DNA of 64,000 nt from Aureisphaera sp963669405 (GTDB lineage Bacteria; Bacteroidota; Bacteroidia; Flavobacteriales; Flavobacteriaceae): NCBI GenBank assembly GCA_963669405.2, contig CAXXHF010000003.1, forward strand, positions 424,338 to 488,337. Reading direction: 5' to 3'. Below are positions 9,054 through 17,422 of this stretch, piece by piece; position 1 is the stretch's first letter; each line of letters begins with the position of its first letter. The position numbers and the translations under genes are program-made. The notes under the pieces are model-generated. The model was not told where the DNA came from. It saw only the letters and a program-made list of their open reading frames with translations, and searched no databases.

Positions 9054-9698
9054 TTATCGTCCTCCAAAGAGTCCTCCAAGCAGGCCACCTAGGCCTCCTT
9101 TCTTTTTATTTCCACCGCCTAATACCATACCGGCAACATCATCCAAGATACTACCATCATTATCTCCATCTAAGATAGATTCTATCAAGCTTTGTTGTTT
9201 TGGTTGTGCACTTCCACCTCCCATGAGGCCTCCTAAAAGATCGCCAATACCAGATTGCGAACTTACGTTTTGTTGTCTTTGTTGCTTTCCTAAGAAACCT
9301 AATAGGATAGGAGCAGCAACTTGTAAAATTTGCATTACAGAACCGGAATCCATTCCTGATTTATTGGAAAGCGCACTGGCTACATTATTTTGAGAACCTC
9401 CAAGAACATGGCCTAAAATCCCCATTCCATCATCTTTTACGGATTGATCTACACCTCCGCCAAAGAGTCCTCCAAGATTATCTAAAATACTTCCGTCATG
9501 TTTTCCATTAAGGGCACCCAACAGTCCCTCTGCACCATCTGGGGTGGAAGCATTGCGCTTCATAGCCCCCATTAAAATTGGAAGTCCCATTTGCAATACT
9601 GAAGCTGTTTTATCAGCGGGTTGATTGGTTTCATTACTTACGCCACTGATAATCTGGCGTCCAAGGTCACTATTCAATAAATCTAATAATCCTGACAT
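9054..9698 (-). CDS. DUF937 family protein
   Basis: A 214-residue cytoplasmic protein starting MSGLLDLLNSDLGRQI and containing two copies of a VLQMGLPILMGAM / ILQVAAPILLGFLGK helix pair separated by Gly-rich linkers, and ending in a Gly/Leu repeat tail (GGLGGLLGGLFGG). This layout is typical of DUF937. No catalytic function is known. The Gly-rich repeats are low complexity and may vary among relatives. It is a single-gene unit with its own terminator. Confidence 0.85.
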   Translation of the reverse strand: MSGLLDLLNSDLGRQIISGVSNETNQPADKTASVLQMGLPILMGAMKRNASTPDGAEGLLGALNGKHDGSILDNLGGLFGGGVDQSVKDDGMGILGHVLGGSQNNVASALSNKSGMDSGSVMQILQVAAPILLGFLGKQQRQQNVSSQSGIGDLLGGLMGGGSAQPKQQSLIESILDGDNDGSILDDVAGMVLGGGNKKKGGLGGLLGGLFGGR

Positions 9699-9748
9699 CT
9701 TTTACATTTTTGGTTATTTCCTACAAGGTACTAAAAGTTAAGAACAAA

Positions 9749-10699
9749 TTAGCTTAGCAAAGAAATAATTTGGCTTGCTAATTCAGTACCAATACGGTCT
9801 TGAGCTTCTTTGGTAGCCGCTCCAATATGTGGGCTTAAAGATACTTTCCCATTCATTAAAACCTTAATTGCAGGTGTTGGTTCAGCTTCAAAAACATCAA
9901 GGCCTGCAAAAGATAGTTTACCATCTTCTAGTGCATCCAATAAAGCAACTTCATCTATGACACCTCCACGAGCAGCATTGATAAGCGCCGCACCAGGTTT
10001 CATTTGTTCAAGTTCTGCTTTTCCAATAACATATTCTTTTTGTGCAGGTACATGCAGGGTTATGAAATCACTTTCTGCCAAGAGTGTAGAAAGTTCTGTA
10101 TGCTCAAAAGAAAAAGAGACTTGTTGTCCGTCAAAGAAATTGACAGAAACATGGGCTTTTTCTACATAGGTATCGCTGTAGATTACTCTCATACCTACGC
10201 CCAATGCAATTTTAGCTACTTCTTGGCCTATGCGTCCAAAACCAATAATCCCCATGGTTTTTCCACGTAGTTCCATACCACTGGCATAGCTTTTCTTTAA
10301 ATCCTTGAACTTGGTATCTCCTTCCAAAGGCATATTTCGGTTGGCATCGTACAAAAAGCGAACCCCTCCGTACAAATGAGCAAATACCAATTCGGCAACA
10401 GATGCAGAAGAAGCGGCTGGCGTATTGATTACGTGTAGGCCTTTTTCACGGGCATATGCCACATCTATGTTATCCATACCAACACCACCACGCCCAATCA
10501 ATCTTAGGCTAGGGCAGGCATCTATAATGTCCTTTCTTACTTTGGTTGCACTTCGCACCAAAATACCTGTAATTTCTTGCTCATTTATATAGTTAATCAA
10601 CTGTTCTTGAGCTACCTTCGTTGTAATCACTTCAAAACCACCTTGACTTAAGGCATCTATTCCACTTTGAGAGATTCCGTCGTTTGCGAGGATTTTCAT
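9749..10699 (-). CDS. serA: D-3-phosphoglycerate dehydrogenase-type 2-hydroxyacid dehydrogenase
   Basis: 316 residues with the Rossmann NAD-binding motif GFGRIG (153-158) and the RGGVIDE catalytic-arginine segment near residue 244, followed by a Glu/His pair (EAEPTP...LSPHIG). It lacks the C-terminal ACT domain, so it is the short type. Its position 21 bases downstream of serC supports oxidation of 3-phosphoglycerate for serine synthesis rather than another 2-hydroxyacid substrate. Both genes probably share a promoter upstream of serC. Confidence 0.88.
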   Translation of the reverse strand: MKILANDGISQSGIDALSQGGFEVITTKVAQEQLINYINEQEITGILVRSATKVRKDIIDACPSLRLIGRGGVGMDNIDVAYAREKGLHVINTPAASSASVAELVFAHLYGGVRFLYDANRNMPLEGDTKFKDLKKSYASGMELRGKTMGIIGFGRIGQEVAKIALGVGMRVIYSDTYVEKAHVSVNFFDGQQVSFSFEHTELSTLLAESDFITLHVPAQKEYVIGKAELEQMKPGAALINAARGGVIDEVALLDALEDGKLSFAGLDVFEAEPTPAIKVLMNGKVSLSPHIGAATKEAQDRIGTELASQIISLLS

Positions 10700-10720
10700 A
10701 TATCTATTTTGAATAATTTA

Positions 10721-11785
10721 TTATGATTGTTTTTCGAATTCTTGCATCACATCCACTAATACCTGAACGCTTTCCAGAGGCAATGCATTGTACATAGATG
10801 CGCGGTAACCACCTACACTTCTATGCCCATTAAGGCCATTGATTCCCGCTTCTTTCCAAAGACTGTCAAACAAGGATCCATCTACTCCTTCCGCAACATT
10901 GAAAGTTGCGTTCATGTTAGAGCGGTCTTCTTTAGCAGCAAAACCAACAAATAATGGGTTACGATCAATTTCATTGTATAATAGAGTCGCTTTGGCATCA
11001 TTCACTTTTTCTATAGCAGGAATACCCCCCAAATCCTTTAACCACTGTAATGTAAGCATAGAAACATATACAGCAAATACGGAAGGGGTATTGAACATAC
11101 TATCCTTACCAATGTGAACCTGATAATCTAACATAGAAGGGATGACACGATCTACTTTTCCTAAAACGTCTTCTTTTATGATTACTAATGTAGTACCGGC
11201 AGGTCCCATATTCTTTTGTGCTCCAGCATAGATTATATCGAATTTTGAAAAATCCAGTTGACGCGAAAAAATATCACTACTCATATCACACACCAAAGGA
11301 ACATTCACCTGTGGGAAATCCTTCATTTGGGTTCCAAAAATGGTATTGTTACTCGTGCAGTGAAAATAATCTGCATCGCTAGGCACTTCATATCCTTTTG
11401 GAATGTAATTGAAATTAGCATCTTTAGAGGAAGCTACTTCAACCAATTCTCCAAACAGCTTTGCTTCTTTAATGGCCTTGCTGGACCAAGTTCCCGTATT
11501 GAGGTATGCTGCTTTGGATTGCAATAAATTATAGGCAACCATTAAGAATTCTAAGCTAGCTCCACCCTGTAGAAACAATGCTTTGTAGCCTTTGCCCTGG
11601 AGTCCCAAATGCTCTAATGCCAAGGACTGAGCAGTTTCCATAACTGACACGAAATCTTTACTTCTATGAGAAATCTCAATTAAGGAAAGATCCAAGTTAT
11701 TAAAATTGGCAACGGCTTCGGAGGCTTTCTGCAATACTTCCTGTGGTAAAATACAAGGACCAGCGCTAAAATTATGTTTATTCAC
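10721..11785 (-). CDS. serC: 3-phosphoserine/phosphohydroxythreonine transaminase
   Basis: 354 residues, class V PLP-dependent aminotransferase beginning NFSAGPCILP, with the PLP-binding lysine in YAGAQKNMGPAG (Lys191) and the RSVGGYRASMYNA C-terminal arginine segment that binds substrate phosphate. It makes 3-phosphoserine from 3-phosphohydroxypyruvate and is also used in pyridoxal phosphate synthesis. First gene of the serC-serA pair. Confidence 0.95.
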   Translation of the reverse strand: MNKHNFSAGPCILPQEVLQKASEAVANFNNLDLSLIEISHRSKDFVSVMETAQSLALEHLGLQGKGYKALFLQGGASLEFLMVAYNLLQSKAAYLNTGTWSSKAIKEAKLFGELVEVASSKDANFNYIPKGYEVPSDADYFHCTSNNTIFGTQMKDFPQVNVPLVCDMSSDIFSRQLDFSKFDIIYAGAQKNMGPAGTTLVIIKEDVLGKVDRVIPSMLDYQVHIGKDSMFNTPSVFAVYVSMLTLQWLKDLGGIPAIEKVNDAKATLLYNEIDRNPLFVGFAAKEDRSNMNATFNVAEGVDGSLFDSLWKEAGINGLNGHRSVGGYRASMYNALPLESVQVLVDVMQEFEKQS

Positions 11786-11958
11786 AATAGGGTGATTTTT
11801 AAAGGTGATTCTGTTTTAAATTTTTGAAGTTACAAAGATGGTAAATATGGAAGTAAAAGAGGTTAAAAAAACAACAAATTATTAAGGCAATGTCAACAAA
11901 ATTAGGCTTTTGAAAGCTTCTGAATTTTTAATGCAAAATTTTACGAATTTGAAAATTT

Positions 11959-12975
11959 TCAGCTCAATTCCAAAAGGAATTTTAGGGTGTCCACACCATC
12001 TGCGTAGTCCCATAGCTGAGGAACCTGCGCTTCACCAAAAGAAATTTCGGCTTCCATCCCACTATTGGCAACAACACACTGGATGTCTTCAGCATGGTTC
12101 AAAAGGTGATTTTGTAAGGTTTTCAGGTCCTTGTATCGTTCGTAGAAAACAACCGAAATAGGAGAGGAGAACTGGGTGTCTTCTTTCAGCAACATGAATT
12201 CGTTGTCCAACAAGTCTATATCACTCATTAAATAGACCGCTTTGTTGTAGTCATAGTTATTAATGTACTTGTCATTGTTAATGATTTCTTTCCAAGAATA
12301 CATTCCGTTAAAGAAATGGTCTAAATTATAATCTTCGGGAAGGTATATTTTAGAAACATTACGACAGCCCAAACCAAAATACTGAAATACATCGTTTGCC
12401 AGTGCTTCCATTTCCTCTTTGGATTCTTTTCCAGTTAGTACTGCTACTGAATTTCGGTTTTTACGGATAATATTGGGGTACTTCCCAAAATAATAATCGA
12501 AATAACGAGCGGTATTGTTACTTCCCGTAGCAATAACGGCATCGAATCCTTCCAGCTTAGCTTCCGTAAACTGAATATATGATTCAAATTCTGGAGCTAT
12601 ATCTATGAGTTTCTTGGCAAGGAAGGGTAGTAATATCTTATCATTGGAAGATAACTTGGCCAATACCTTATGACCACTTAATAATACCGAAATGAAATCA
12701 TGAAACCCAACCAATGGAATGTTACCAGCCATTACAATAGCTACTGTTTTTGAAGGCGTTTCTTCTGAAAAGGAATAAGAACTAGTCCATGTTTCTAGGT
12801 TTTCTTGTGTAAGGGCATTCCCCCAATTTTTCAAAGCAAAAGTTAGATTGTCTGGAGTAAACCAGCTATTGTGGGCTTTGGCCTGTTGTTGTACAGGGTG
12901 CTCACTATCTTGTGACCATTGTGATAGAAACTGACCTAACTGGACAAATGCGTTAATTCTTTGTTGTAAATGCAT
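11959..12975 (-). CDS. LuxC-type acyl-CoA reductase
   Basis: 338 residues resembling the acyl-CoA reductase (LuxC) family: IVMAGNIPLVGFHDFISVLLSGHKVLAKLSSND at the cofactor side and the FGLGCRNVSKIYLPEDY segment that would carry the nucleophilic cysteine. In Flavobacteriaceae this gene recurrently sits beside serC/serA and divergent from a 4Fe-4S ferredoxin, as here; no lux genes are present. The physiological acyl substrate is unknown. The 63-bp gap to the ferredoxin holds divergent promoters. Confidence 0.8.
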   Translation of the reverse strand: MHLQQRINAFVQLGQFLSQWSQDSEHPVQQQAKAHNSWFTPDNLTFALKNWGNALTQENLETWTSSYSFSEETPSKTVAIVMAGNIPLVGFHDFISVLLSGHKVLAKLSSNDKILLPFLAKKLIDIAPEFESYIQFTEAKLEGFDAVIATGSNNTARYFDYYFGKYPNIIRKNRNSVAVLTGKESKEEMEALANDVFQYFGLGCRNVSKIYLPEDYNLDHFFNGMYSWKEIINNDKYINNYDYNKAVYLMSDIDLLDNEFMLLKEDTQFSSPISVVFYERYKDLKTLQNHLLNHAEDIQCVVANSGMEAEISFGEAQVPQLWDYADGVDTLKFLLELS

Positions 12976-12981
12976 AAGGTG

Positions 12982-13013
12982 TTTGGAGAAGCCCTTTTTC
13001 GGTGTTAAATTTG
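12982..13013 (+). promoter_or_regulatory. Promoter of the ferredoxin gene
   Basis: TTTG at 12982-12985, a 20-base spacer and TAAATTTG at 13006-13013 match the Bacteroidota -33/-7 consensus (TTTG, TAnnTTTG). The -7 box ends 25 bases before the ATG. The -33 element lies just upstream of the divergent acyl-CoA reductase start. Confidence 0.65.
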
Positions 13014-13038
13014 CACAAAGTTAGAAAAAGAAATTGCT

Positions 13039-13389
13039 ATGGCCATTATCATCACAGACGAATGTATTAATTGCGGAGCTTGCGAGCCAGAATGCCCTAA
13101 CACTGCCATTTATGAAGGTGCGGACGATTGGCGCTATGCTGATGGTACAGATCTGGAAGGGAATTTGGTTTTGCCCAACGGAAAGTCTGTAGATGCCAAT
13201 GAAACCCAAGAGCCCATTAGCGATGAAATCTACTACATTGTACCAGATAAGTGTACAGAATGTAAAGGGTTTCATGAAGAACCACAATGTGCTGCAGTCT
13301 GTCCTGTAGATTGCTGTGTCCCAGATGAAGATCACGTAGAAAGCGAAGAAACCTTGCTAGGAAAGCAGGCGTTTATGCATTTTAAATAA
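13039..13389 (+). CDS. 4Fe-4S dicluster ferredoxin
   Basis: 116 residues with two 4Fe-4S cysteine sets: C9-x2-C12-x2-C15-x3-C19P and C72-x2-C75-x8-C84-x3-C88P. The longer spacing in the second set and the ~45-residue insert between clusters are typical of the 2[4Fe-4S] Alvin/YfhL-type ferredoxins. A cytoplasmic electron carrier; the adjacent acyl-CoA reductase or other partners are possible but unproven. Confidence 0.92.
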   Translation: MAIIITDECINCGACEPECPNTAIYEGADDWRYADGTDLEGNLVLPNGKSVDANETQEPISDEIYYIVPDKCTECKGFHEEPQCAAVCPVDCCVPDEDHVESEETLLGKQAFMHFK

Positions 13390-13411
13390 ACTGTATTCAT
13401 TTAATAATAAA

Positions 13412-13441
13412 AACTCCCACCTAAGTGGGAGCTATATTTTC
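13412..13441. terminator. Bidirectional terminator between ferredoxin and a lipoprotein gene
   Basis: CTCCCAC (13414-13420), loop CTAA, GTGGGAG (13425-13431), flanked by an A-rich left side and a T-rich right side, between two converging genes. Confidence 0.7.
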
Positions 13442-13459
13442 TATATAAAAGTTGCTAAA

Positions 13460-14209
13460 TTAGTCCCAAAGACTTCCTACTGCTGATGACCATCCAGCTG
13501 CAAAAGCAACGCTTCCGGCTATTGCCACATTAGCCCCGGGAACTGTAAGACCAACTCCTACAGCCATAAAATATCCAGCAGCACCTGCCACATCATTTCG
13601 TATTGCTTTCTTCCACCAAGGGATTCTAAATGAATCACTACAAGGCGCCAATCCTAGGCCACCAAGTTCAACAGGTGTCCACAATTGGGCAGATTTTCTG
13701 GCCACGCTTATTGAAGTCATCATAAAACTCCAATCATAACAATCCAAATTCGTACTGACATCATTTTGTAAGTCAGATAAACCCATGATAAGACTTGAAT
13801 AATCGTTGCTTTGCTCAATTAAATTAAGAAGTTGATTGTAATAATTCACAGTCAATCTATTGTTAAATTGATGCGCATAATCCTCAACCACGAAAGATGG
13901 AATGGGTTCCTCTGTCATTTCTTTAATTTGATTGTCATCAAATTCACCTTTTCCCAATGTTCTGTATGTGACCATTGCATCTTCAATGAAATCTGGAGAA
14001 TTGCAATCTAATTGCCCTAACCAATCTATTACGTATTCGTTGTGTTTTTCACCAATGAGATTGATTTCCGCTATCGAGAATGAACCGCAGCCTCTGTCAG
14101 ACAAATTGAGGTGATCATTAGATACATTGGCCTTACTATCAAGTTTGCTTTCTGAAGTACAATTAACAACTACTAGGCTTAAAAGAAATAAATAAATGAC
14201 TTTTTTCAT
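13460..14209 (-). CDS. Putative lipoprotein with Gly/Ala-rich hydrophobic C-terminal tail, unknown function
   Basis: 249 residues; a signal peptide with Cys17 as probable lipidation site (LVVVNC). The middle is an acidic, mostly helical region with no recognised motif. The last ~40 residues are strikingly hydrophobic and small-residue rich (AGAAGYFMAVGVGLTVPG then ANVAIAGSVAFAAGWSSAVG), resembling glycine-zipper membrane-inserting segments. A WWKKAIRNDV linker precedes that tail. It is a single gene, converging on the ferredoxin. I do not recognise the family. Confidence 0.75.
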   Translation of the reverse strand: MKKVIYLFLLSLVVVNCTSESKLDSKANVSNDHLNLSDRGCGSFSIAEINLIGEKHNEYVIDWLGQLDCNSPDFIEDAMVTYRTLGKGEFDDNQIKEMTEEPIPSFVVEDYAHQFNNRLTVNYYNQLLNLIEQSNDYSSLIMGLSDLQNDVSTNLDCYDWSFMMTSISVARKSAQLWTPVELGGLGLAPCSDSFRIPWWKKAIRNDVAGAAGYFMAVGVGLTVPGANVAIAGSVAFAAGWSSAVGSLWD

Positions 14210-14390
14210 ACTAAAAATATTAAGTGATACCTACTCTATTATAGCTTTTCGGTTACCGCTATTATGAGTAAGAGAACAAAAGGATTTTTTGTTACCCATT
14301 AAATACGGACAAGAAAAAAGCAATATCTGGTTACAACCCCATTTCGAGAAATGACATAGGAGTGAATGTTTAATCATAAACCCTATTATC

Positions 14391-14563
14391 ATGAAGCACT
14401 TAGTATTTGTAATTATTGCGTTGTTTGCCTTTCAAACCTGCAGAAGCATAGCTATTTGAGAAGATCAAGAAAAAAAGTAAAAACCAAAAAAGAACAAAAG
14501 GAAAATGAAACTATTGATGAAGGCATTGAAATAACAATTGGAACAATGTGTAAAAGACTATGA
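14391..14563 (+). CDS. Possible short lipoprotein, frame disturbed
   Basis: From the ATG at 14391 the frame encodes a credible lipoprotein signal (MKHLVFVIIALFAFQTC, lipobox FQTC) but stops after 22 codons at 14457-14459. Adding one base in the preceding T3 run would join it to a Lys/Glu-rich frame that continues to a stop at 14561-14563, giving about 57 residues. A strong terminator lies 45 bases beyond. The signal sequence is convincing, the rest is not; it could be a 22-residue relic or a frameshifted small lipoprotein. Confidence 0.3.
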
Positions 14564-14607
14564 CAAGTTTCGATAAGTGCTTCTAATTATCGGAAGGCCA
14601 AATGGCC

Positions 14608-14636
14608 GGAAAAGGGGAGGTATCCCTCCCCTTTTC
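14608..14636 (+). terminator. Strong rho-independent terminator
   Basis: An AAAAGGGGAGG stem pairs with CCTCCCCTTTT around a TATC loop, followed by T-rich sequence. No full-length gene ends just upstream, which supports a transcribed small gene or RNA at 14391-14563. The stretch from here to 14801 holds no gene that I can see. Confidence 0.75.
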
Positions 14637-14801
14637 TTATTTTGAAGGATACAATAATCATTTATAAATTGAGTTCGCCAGACATTCACATAATCGCCAT
14701 AAGGTTGTGAATTTTGGAAAGTTTTAAGTATGAATTCAATACGGTAAATGGATTGCTAGTGAATTCATAGTGTCAGAAAACCATTTTTTGTACCTTAGAG
14801 C

Positions 14802-15668
14802 ATGCCCATTTGGTTACATACACTTATTTGGATCGTGGGGATCTATATTGTAATTAGTATTCTGTTGTATTACCTTCAGGAATATTTCCTTTTCAAACCC
14901 GAAAAATTGCCTCAAGAGTTTCAGTTTGCTTATGAAAATCAAGTTGTGGAAGAATACAATGTGGAAACCCGGGACGGAGCTATAATTAATGGACTTCATT
15001 TTAAATCTGAGAACCCAAGAGGTGTTGTATTATATCTAAAAGGAAATTCCAAAAGCATTAAAGGATGGGGAAAGTTTGCGGTCGATTTTACCCGACATCA
15101 TTATGATGTGATTATGGTAGACTATCGTGGATTTGGGAAAAGCACAGGAAGACGTACCCAAAAAGGGATAAAGCACGATCTACAGTACATTTACAATAAG
15201 ATACGCGAGCGTGTTCGAGAAGATTATATCATTCTATATGGCCGTTCCTTGGGTTCTGGTTTTGCTACCAAATTGGCTTCTACCAATAACCCCAAAATGC
15301 TTATACTGGATGCTCCCTATTATAGCTTGACCAAGGTTACTAAACGTTACATTCCTTTTATGCCGCTCTCTTTAATACTTCGTTTCCCCATGCCTACCTA
15401 TAAATGGCTAAAATATGTGAATTGCCCTGTACATATTATTCATGGTACCAACGATAAATTGATTCCTTTTAAAAGCAGTGTGAAACTTTCCAAAATTAAA
15501 CCCAAGCTTACCAGACTATGGCCTGTGATTGGAGGAGGGCATAAGAACCTCAATAATTTTGAAAGTTACCATAGAATGCTTGAGGAAATCATTCATTTTA
15601 AAAAAGCGGAAATTGATCTGGAAACCACCAGCCATAGAGTCATCCATTCGTCCAAAAAAGTAAAATGA
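14802..15668 (+). CDS. Alpha/beta hydrolase (membrane-anchored)
   Basis: 288 residues. Residues ~5-27 form an N-terminal membrane anchor. The hydrolase core shows GRSLGS as nucleophile elbow, an Asp in HGTNDKLIP and a His in GGGHKNL, completing a Ser-Asp-His triad. VDYRGFGKSTG is typical of the BEM46/DUF1749-like serine hydrolases. It overlaps by 4 bases with a paralogous hydrolase downstream. Substrate unknown. Confidence 0.85.
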   Translation: MPIWLHTLIWIVGIYIVISILLYYLQEYFLFKPEKLPQEFQFAYENQVVEEYNVETRDGAIINGLHFKSENPRGVVLYLKGNSKSIKGWGKFAVDFTRHHYDVIMVDYRGFGKSTGRRTQKGIKHDLQYIYNKIRERVREDYIILYGRSLGSGFATKLASTNNPKMLILDAPYYSLTKVTKRYIPFMPLSLILRFPMPTYKWLKYVNCPVHIIHGTNDKLIPFKSSVKLSKIKPKLTRLWPVIGGGHKNLNNFESYHRMLEEIIHFKKAEIDLETTSHRVIHSSKKVK

Positions 15669-16468
15669 AACGATTGAAGAAGATTTTATGGGCAGTAATT
15701 AGCCTATATGTTTTGATAACGATACTTATGTTCTTATTTCAGGAAAAACTTATTTTTTTGCCCACTACCTTGCCCCAGGAATATCAATACACTTTCAATC
15801 AGGATTTTGAGGAGTTCTTTTTAAAGACTGAAGATGGTGCACGATTGAATGCCCTTCACTTTAAAGTGAAAAACCCTAAAGGAATTATTCTCTATTTTCA
15901 TGGCAATGCAGGCGATCTTTCCCGTTGGGGTAAAATCACTTCCTATTTTGCAACCTATGATTATGATGTATTGGTTATGGATTATCGTACCTATGGAAAG
16001 AGTACAGGGAAGTTGTCTGAGCTTATGTTATACAAAGATGCAACCTTGTTTTATGATAAGGCCAAACAATGGTATTCTGAGGATAAAATTGTGGTCTATG
16101 GCCGTTCTTTGGGAACTACCTTTGCTACTCATGTGGCTTCACAGAACAACCCCCAAAAACTGATTTTGGAAAGTCCTTTTTATGGATTACAGGAACTTGC
16201 AAAGGAGCGGTATTGGTTTCTTCCCGTTGGAAGCTTACTTCGTTATAGATTTCCTACTTGGGAGTACGCACAAATGGTTACATGTCCCATAACGATTTTG
16301 CATGGTACCGAAGACAACGTTGTTCCCTACCACAGTGGGAAGCAATTACACGAAACCCTCCCAAAGGACCAAGCAAACTTGATAACCATATTAGGAGGGT
16401 CTCATAATAATCTGATTGACTTTTCAGTCTATCATGAAGCAATTCAAAAAGAATTGCAGGTTGATTAA
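15665..16468 (+). CDS. Alpha/beta hydrolase (membrane-anchored), paralogue of the upstream gene
   Basis: 267 residues with the same layout as its neighbour: N-terminal membrane segment (about 8-26), MDYRTYGKSTGKLSE, nucleophile elbow GRSLGT, Asp in HGTEDNVVP and His in GGSHNNL. The start overlaps the upstream stop (ATGA), so the two are translationally coupled tandem duplicates. Its stop overlaps by 4 bases the stop of the converging Lys/Ala-rich gene. Confidence 0.87.
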   Translation: MKRLKKILWAVISLYVLITILMFLFQEKLIFLPTTLPQEYQYTFNQDFEEFFLKTEDGARLNALHFKVKNPKGIILYFHGNAGDLSRWGKITSYFATYDYDVLVMDYRTYGKSTGKLSELMLYKDATLFYDKAKQWYSEDKIVVYGRSLGTTFATHVASQNNPQKLILESPFYGLQELAKERYWFLPVGSLLRYRFPTWEYAQMVTCPITILHGTEDNVVPYHSGKQLHETLPKDQANLITILGGSHNNLIDFSVYHEAIQKELQVD

Positions 16469-16740
16469 TTGTCTATTTTTTCTTTCGCTTTTTTGCTTTC
16501 AGCAGCAGCTTTTCTTTTTTCAGTAGTAACAGCTTTTTTAGTATCTGCTGATTTTTTAGCATCTTTTAAAGTTGCTGTTTTAAGGGTAGCAGCTTTCTTT
16601 TCGGCTTTCGCTTTCTTTTCTACTTTCACCTTCTTTTCTACTTTTGCTGCTTTTCTTTCTGCCTTTTCAGTAGCTTTATCTTGTGCTTGCATAGACATGG
16701 CAAAAACCAATGCACATGCGGTTAACAATATTTTCTTCAT
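16465..16740 (-). CDS. Secreted Lys/Ala-rich small protein
   Basis: 91 residues with a signal peptide ending SMQAQ (about residue 19). The mature part is nearly only Lys, Ala, Glu, Thr and Val in short repeats such as KAERKAAKVEKK and KKAKAEKKAA, resembling histone H1-like or PAKKAx tails, predicted basic and helical. No function can be assigned. Codon use is constrained by the repeat, so low-complexity artefact is possible, but the clean signal peptide and start argue for a real gene. Confidence 0.6.
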   Translation of the reverse strand: MKKILLTACALVFAMSMQAQDKATEKAERKAAKVEKKVKVEKKAKAEKKAATLKTATLKDAKKSADTKKAVTTEKRKAAAESKKAKEKIDN

Positions 16741-16808
16741 AAAATGTTATTTATAATGATTTAATTACGTTAGTACCTTCTCAAAGATACCCTTTTTAAG
16801 GAAAAAAA

Positions 16809-17291
16809 CTAATTCCTTTTTTTGCGTTGTAGTTTTCCAACACCTTTCCCTCTGCGTTCCAGTTTTTTACGATTGGCTTTCAAAGCTTCTTGCCGCTCCT
16901 TTTCTTGTTTTTCCAATAACTTTTTCTGAGCTTCAGCCTTAGCTAGCGCTTCTTCTTTGGATCGTTTTAGTTCTTCTTCCTGTTTTTTCTTTCGCTCGGC
17001 AATAAGGGCTTCGTTTTGAGCATCGACTTTGGTTTCATCTACCAAAACCTTTTCTTCGTTGATGGCTTTAGAGTCTTCAGAAAAAAACTGGTTCTCCTCT
17101 TCGTTTCCTTCAACCACAACAGCTCCTTTTTCACCTTCAACCGTTTCCACTTCTTGGACACTTACTTGGCTTCCTTCTTTTTTAACTACTCTTTTTACCG
17201 TTTTTACTTCCGTAATAGTCTTGTTTTCTTGAGCAATAGTGCTTCCCAAGGCGCCAATAATTAAGAGTAGGATTAGCGTATAGTTTTTCAT
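16809..17291 (-). CDS. Secreted coiled-coil protein, unknown function
   Basis: 160 residues with a signal peptide ending STIAQ. The mature protein begins with a beta-like Thr/Val region (ITEVKTVKRVVKKEG) and continues as a highly charged Glu/Lys/Ala coiled coil (about residues 85-145), ending in a strongly basic tail (RRGKGVGKLQRKKRN). Composition resembles its downstream neighbour at 16465-16740, with 68 bases between, so the two may be co-transcribed. Family not recognised. Confidence 0.65.
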   Translation of the reverse strand: MKNYTLILLLIIGALGSTIAQENKTITEVKTVKRVVKKEGSQVSVQEVETVEGEKGAVVVEGNEEENQFFSEDSKAINEEKVLVDETKVDAQNEALIAERKKKQEEELKRSKEEALAKAEAQKKLLEKQEKERQEALKANRKKLERRGKGVGKLQRKKRN

Positions 17292-17367
17292 AATAACTTC
17301 ATTTAGTTCATAAGGGGTACTGTAAAATTAATGAATATTGACCATTTTATGACAAAGAGATGGGAAA

Positions 17368-17400
17368 TTGACCAATTCTTTGGTCGAAAACGTATATTTG
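17368..17400 (+). promoter_or_regulatory. Promoter of ychF
   Basis: TTG at 17368-17370, a 22-base spacer and TATATTTG at 17393-17400; the ATG follows 22 bases later. Confidence 0.6.
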
Positions 17401-17422
17401 CACTCCTAAAAATGAAAACCGA

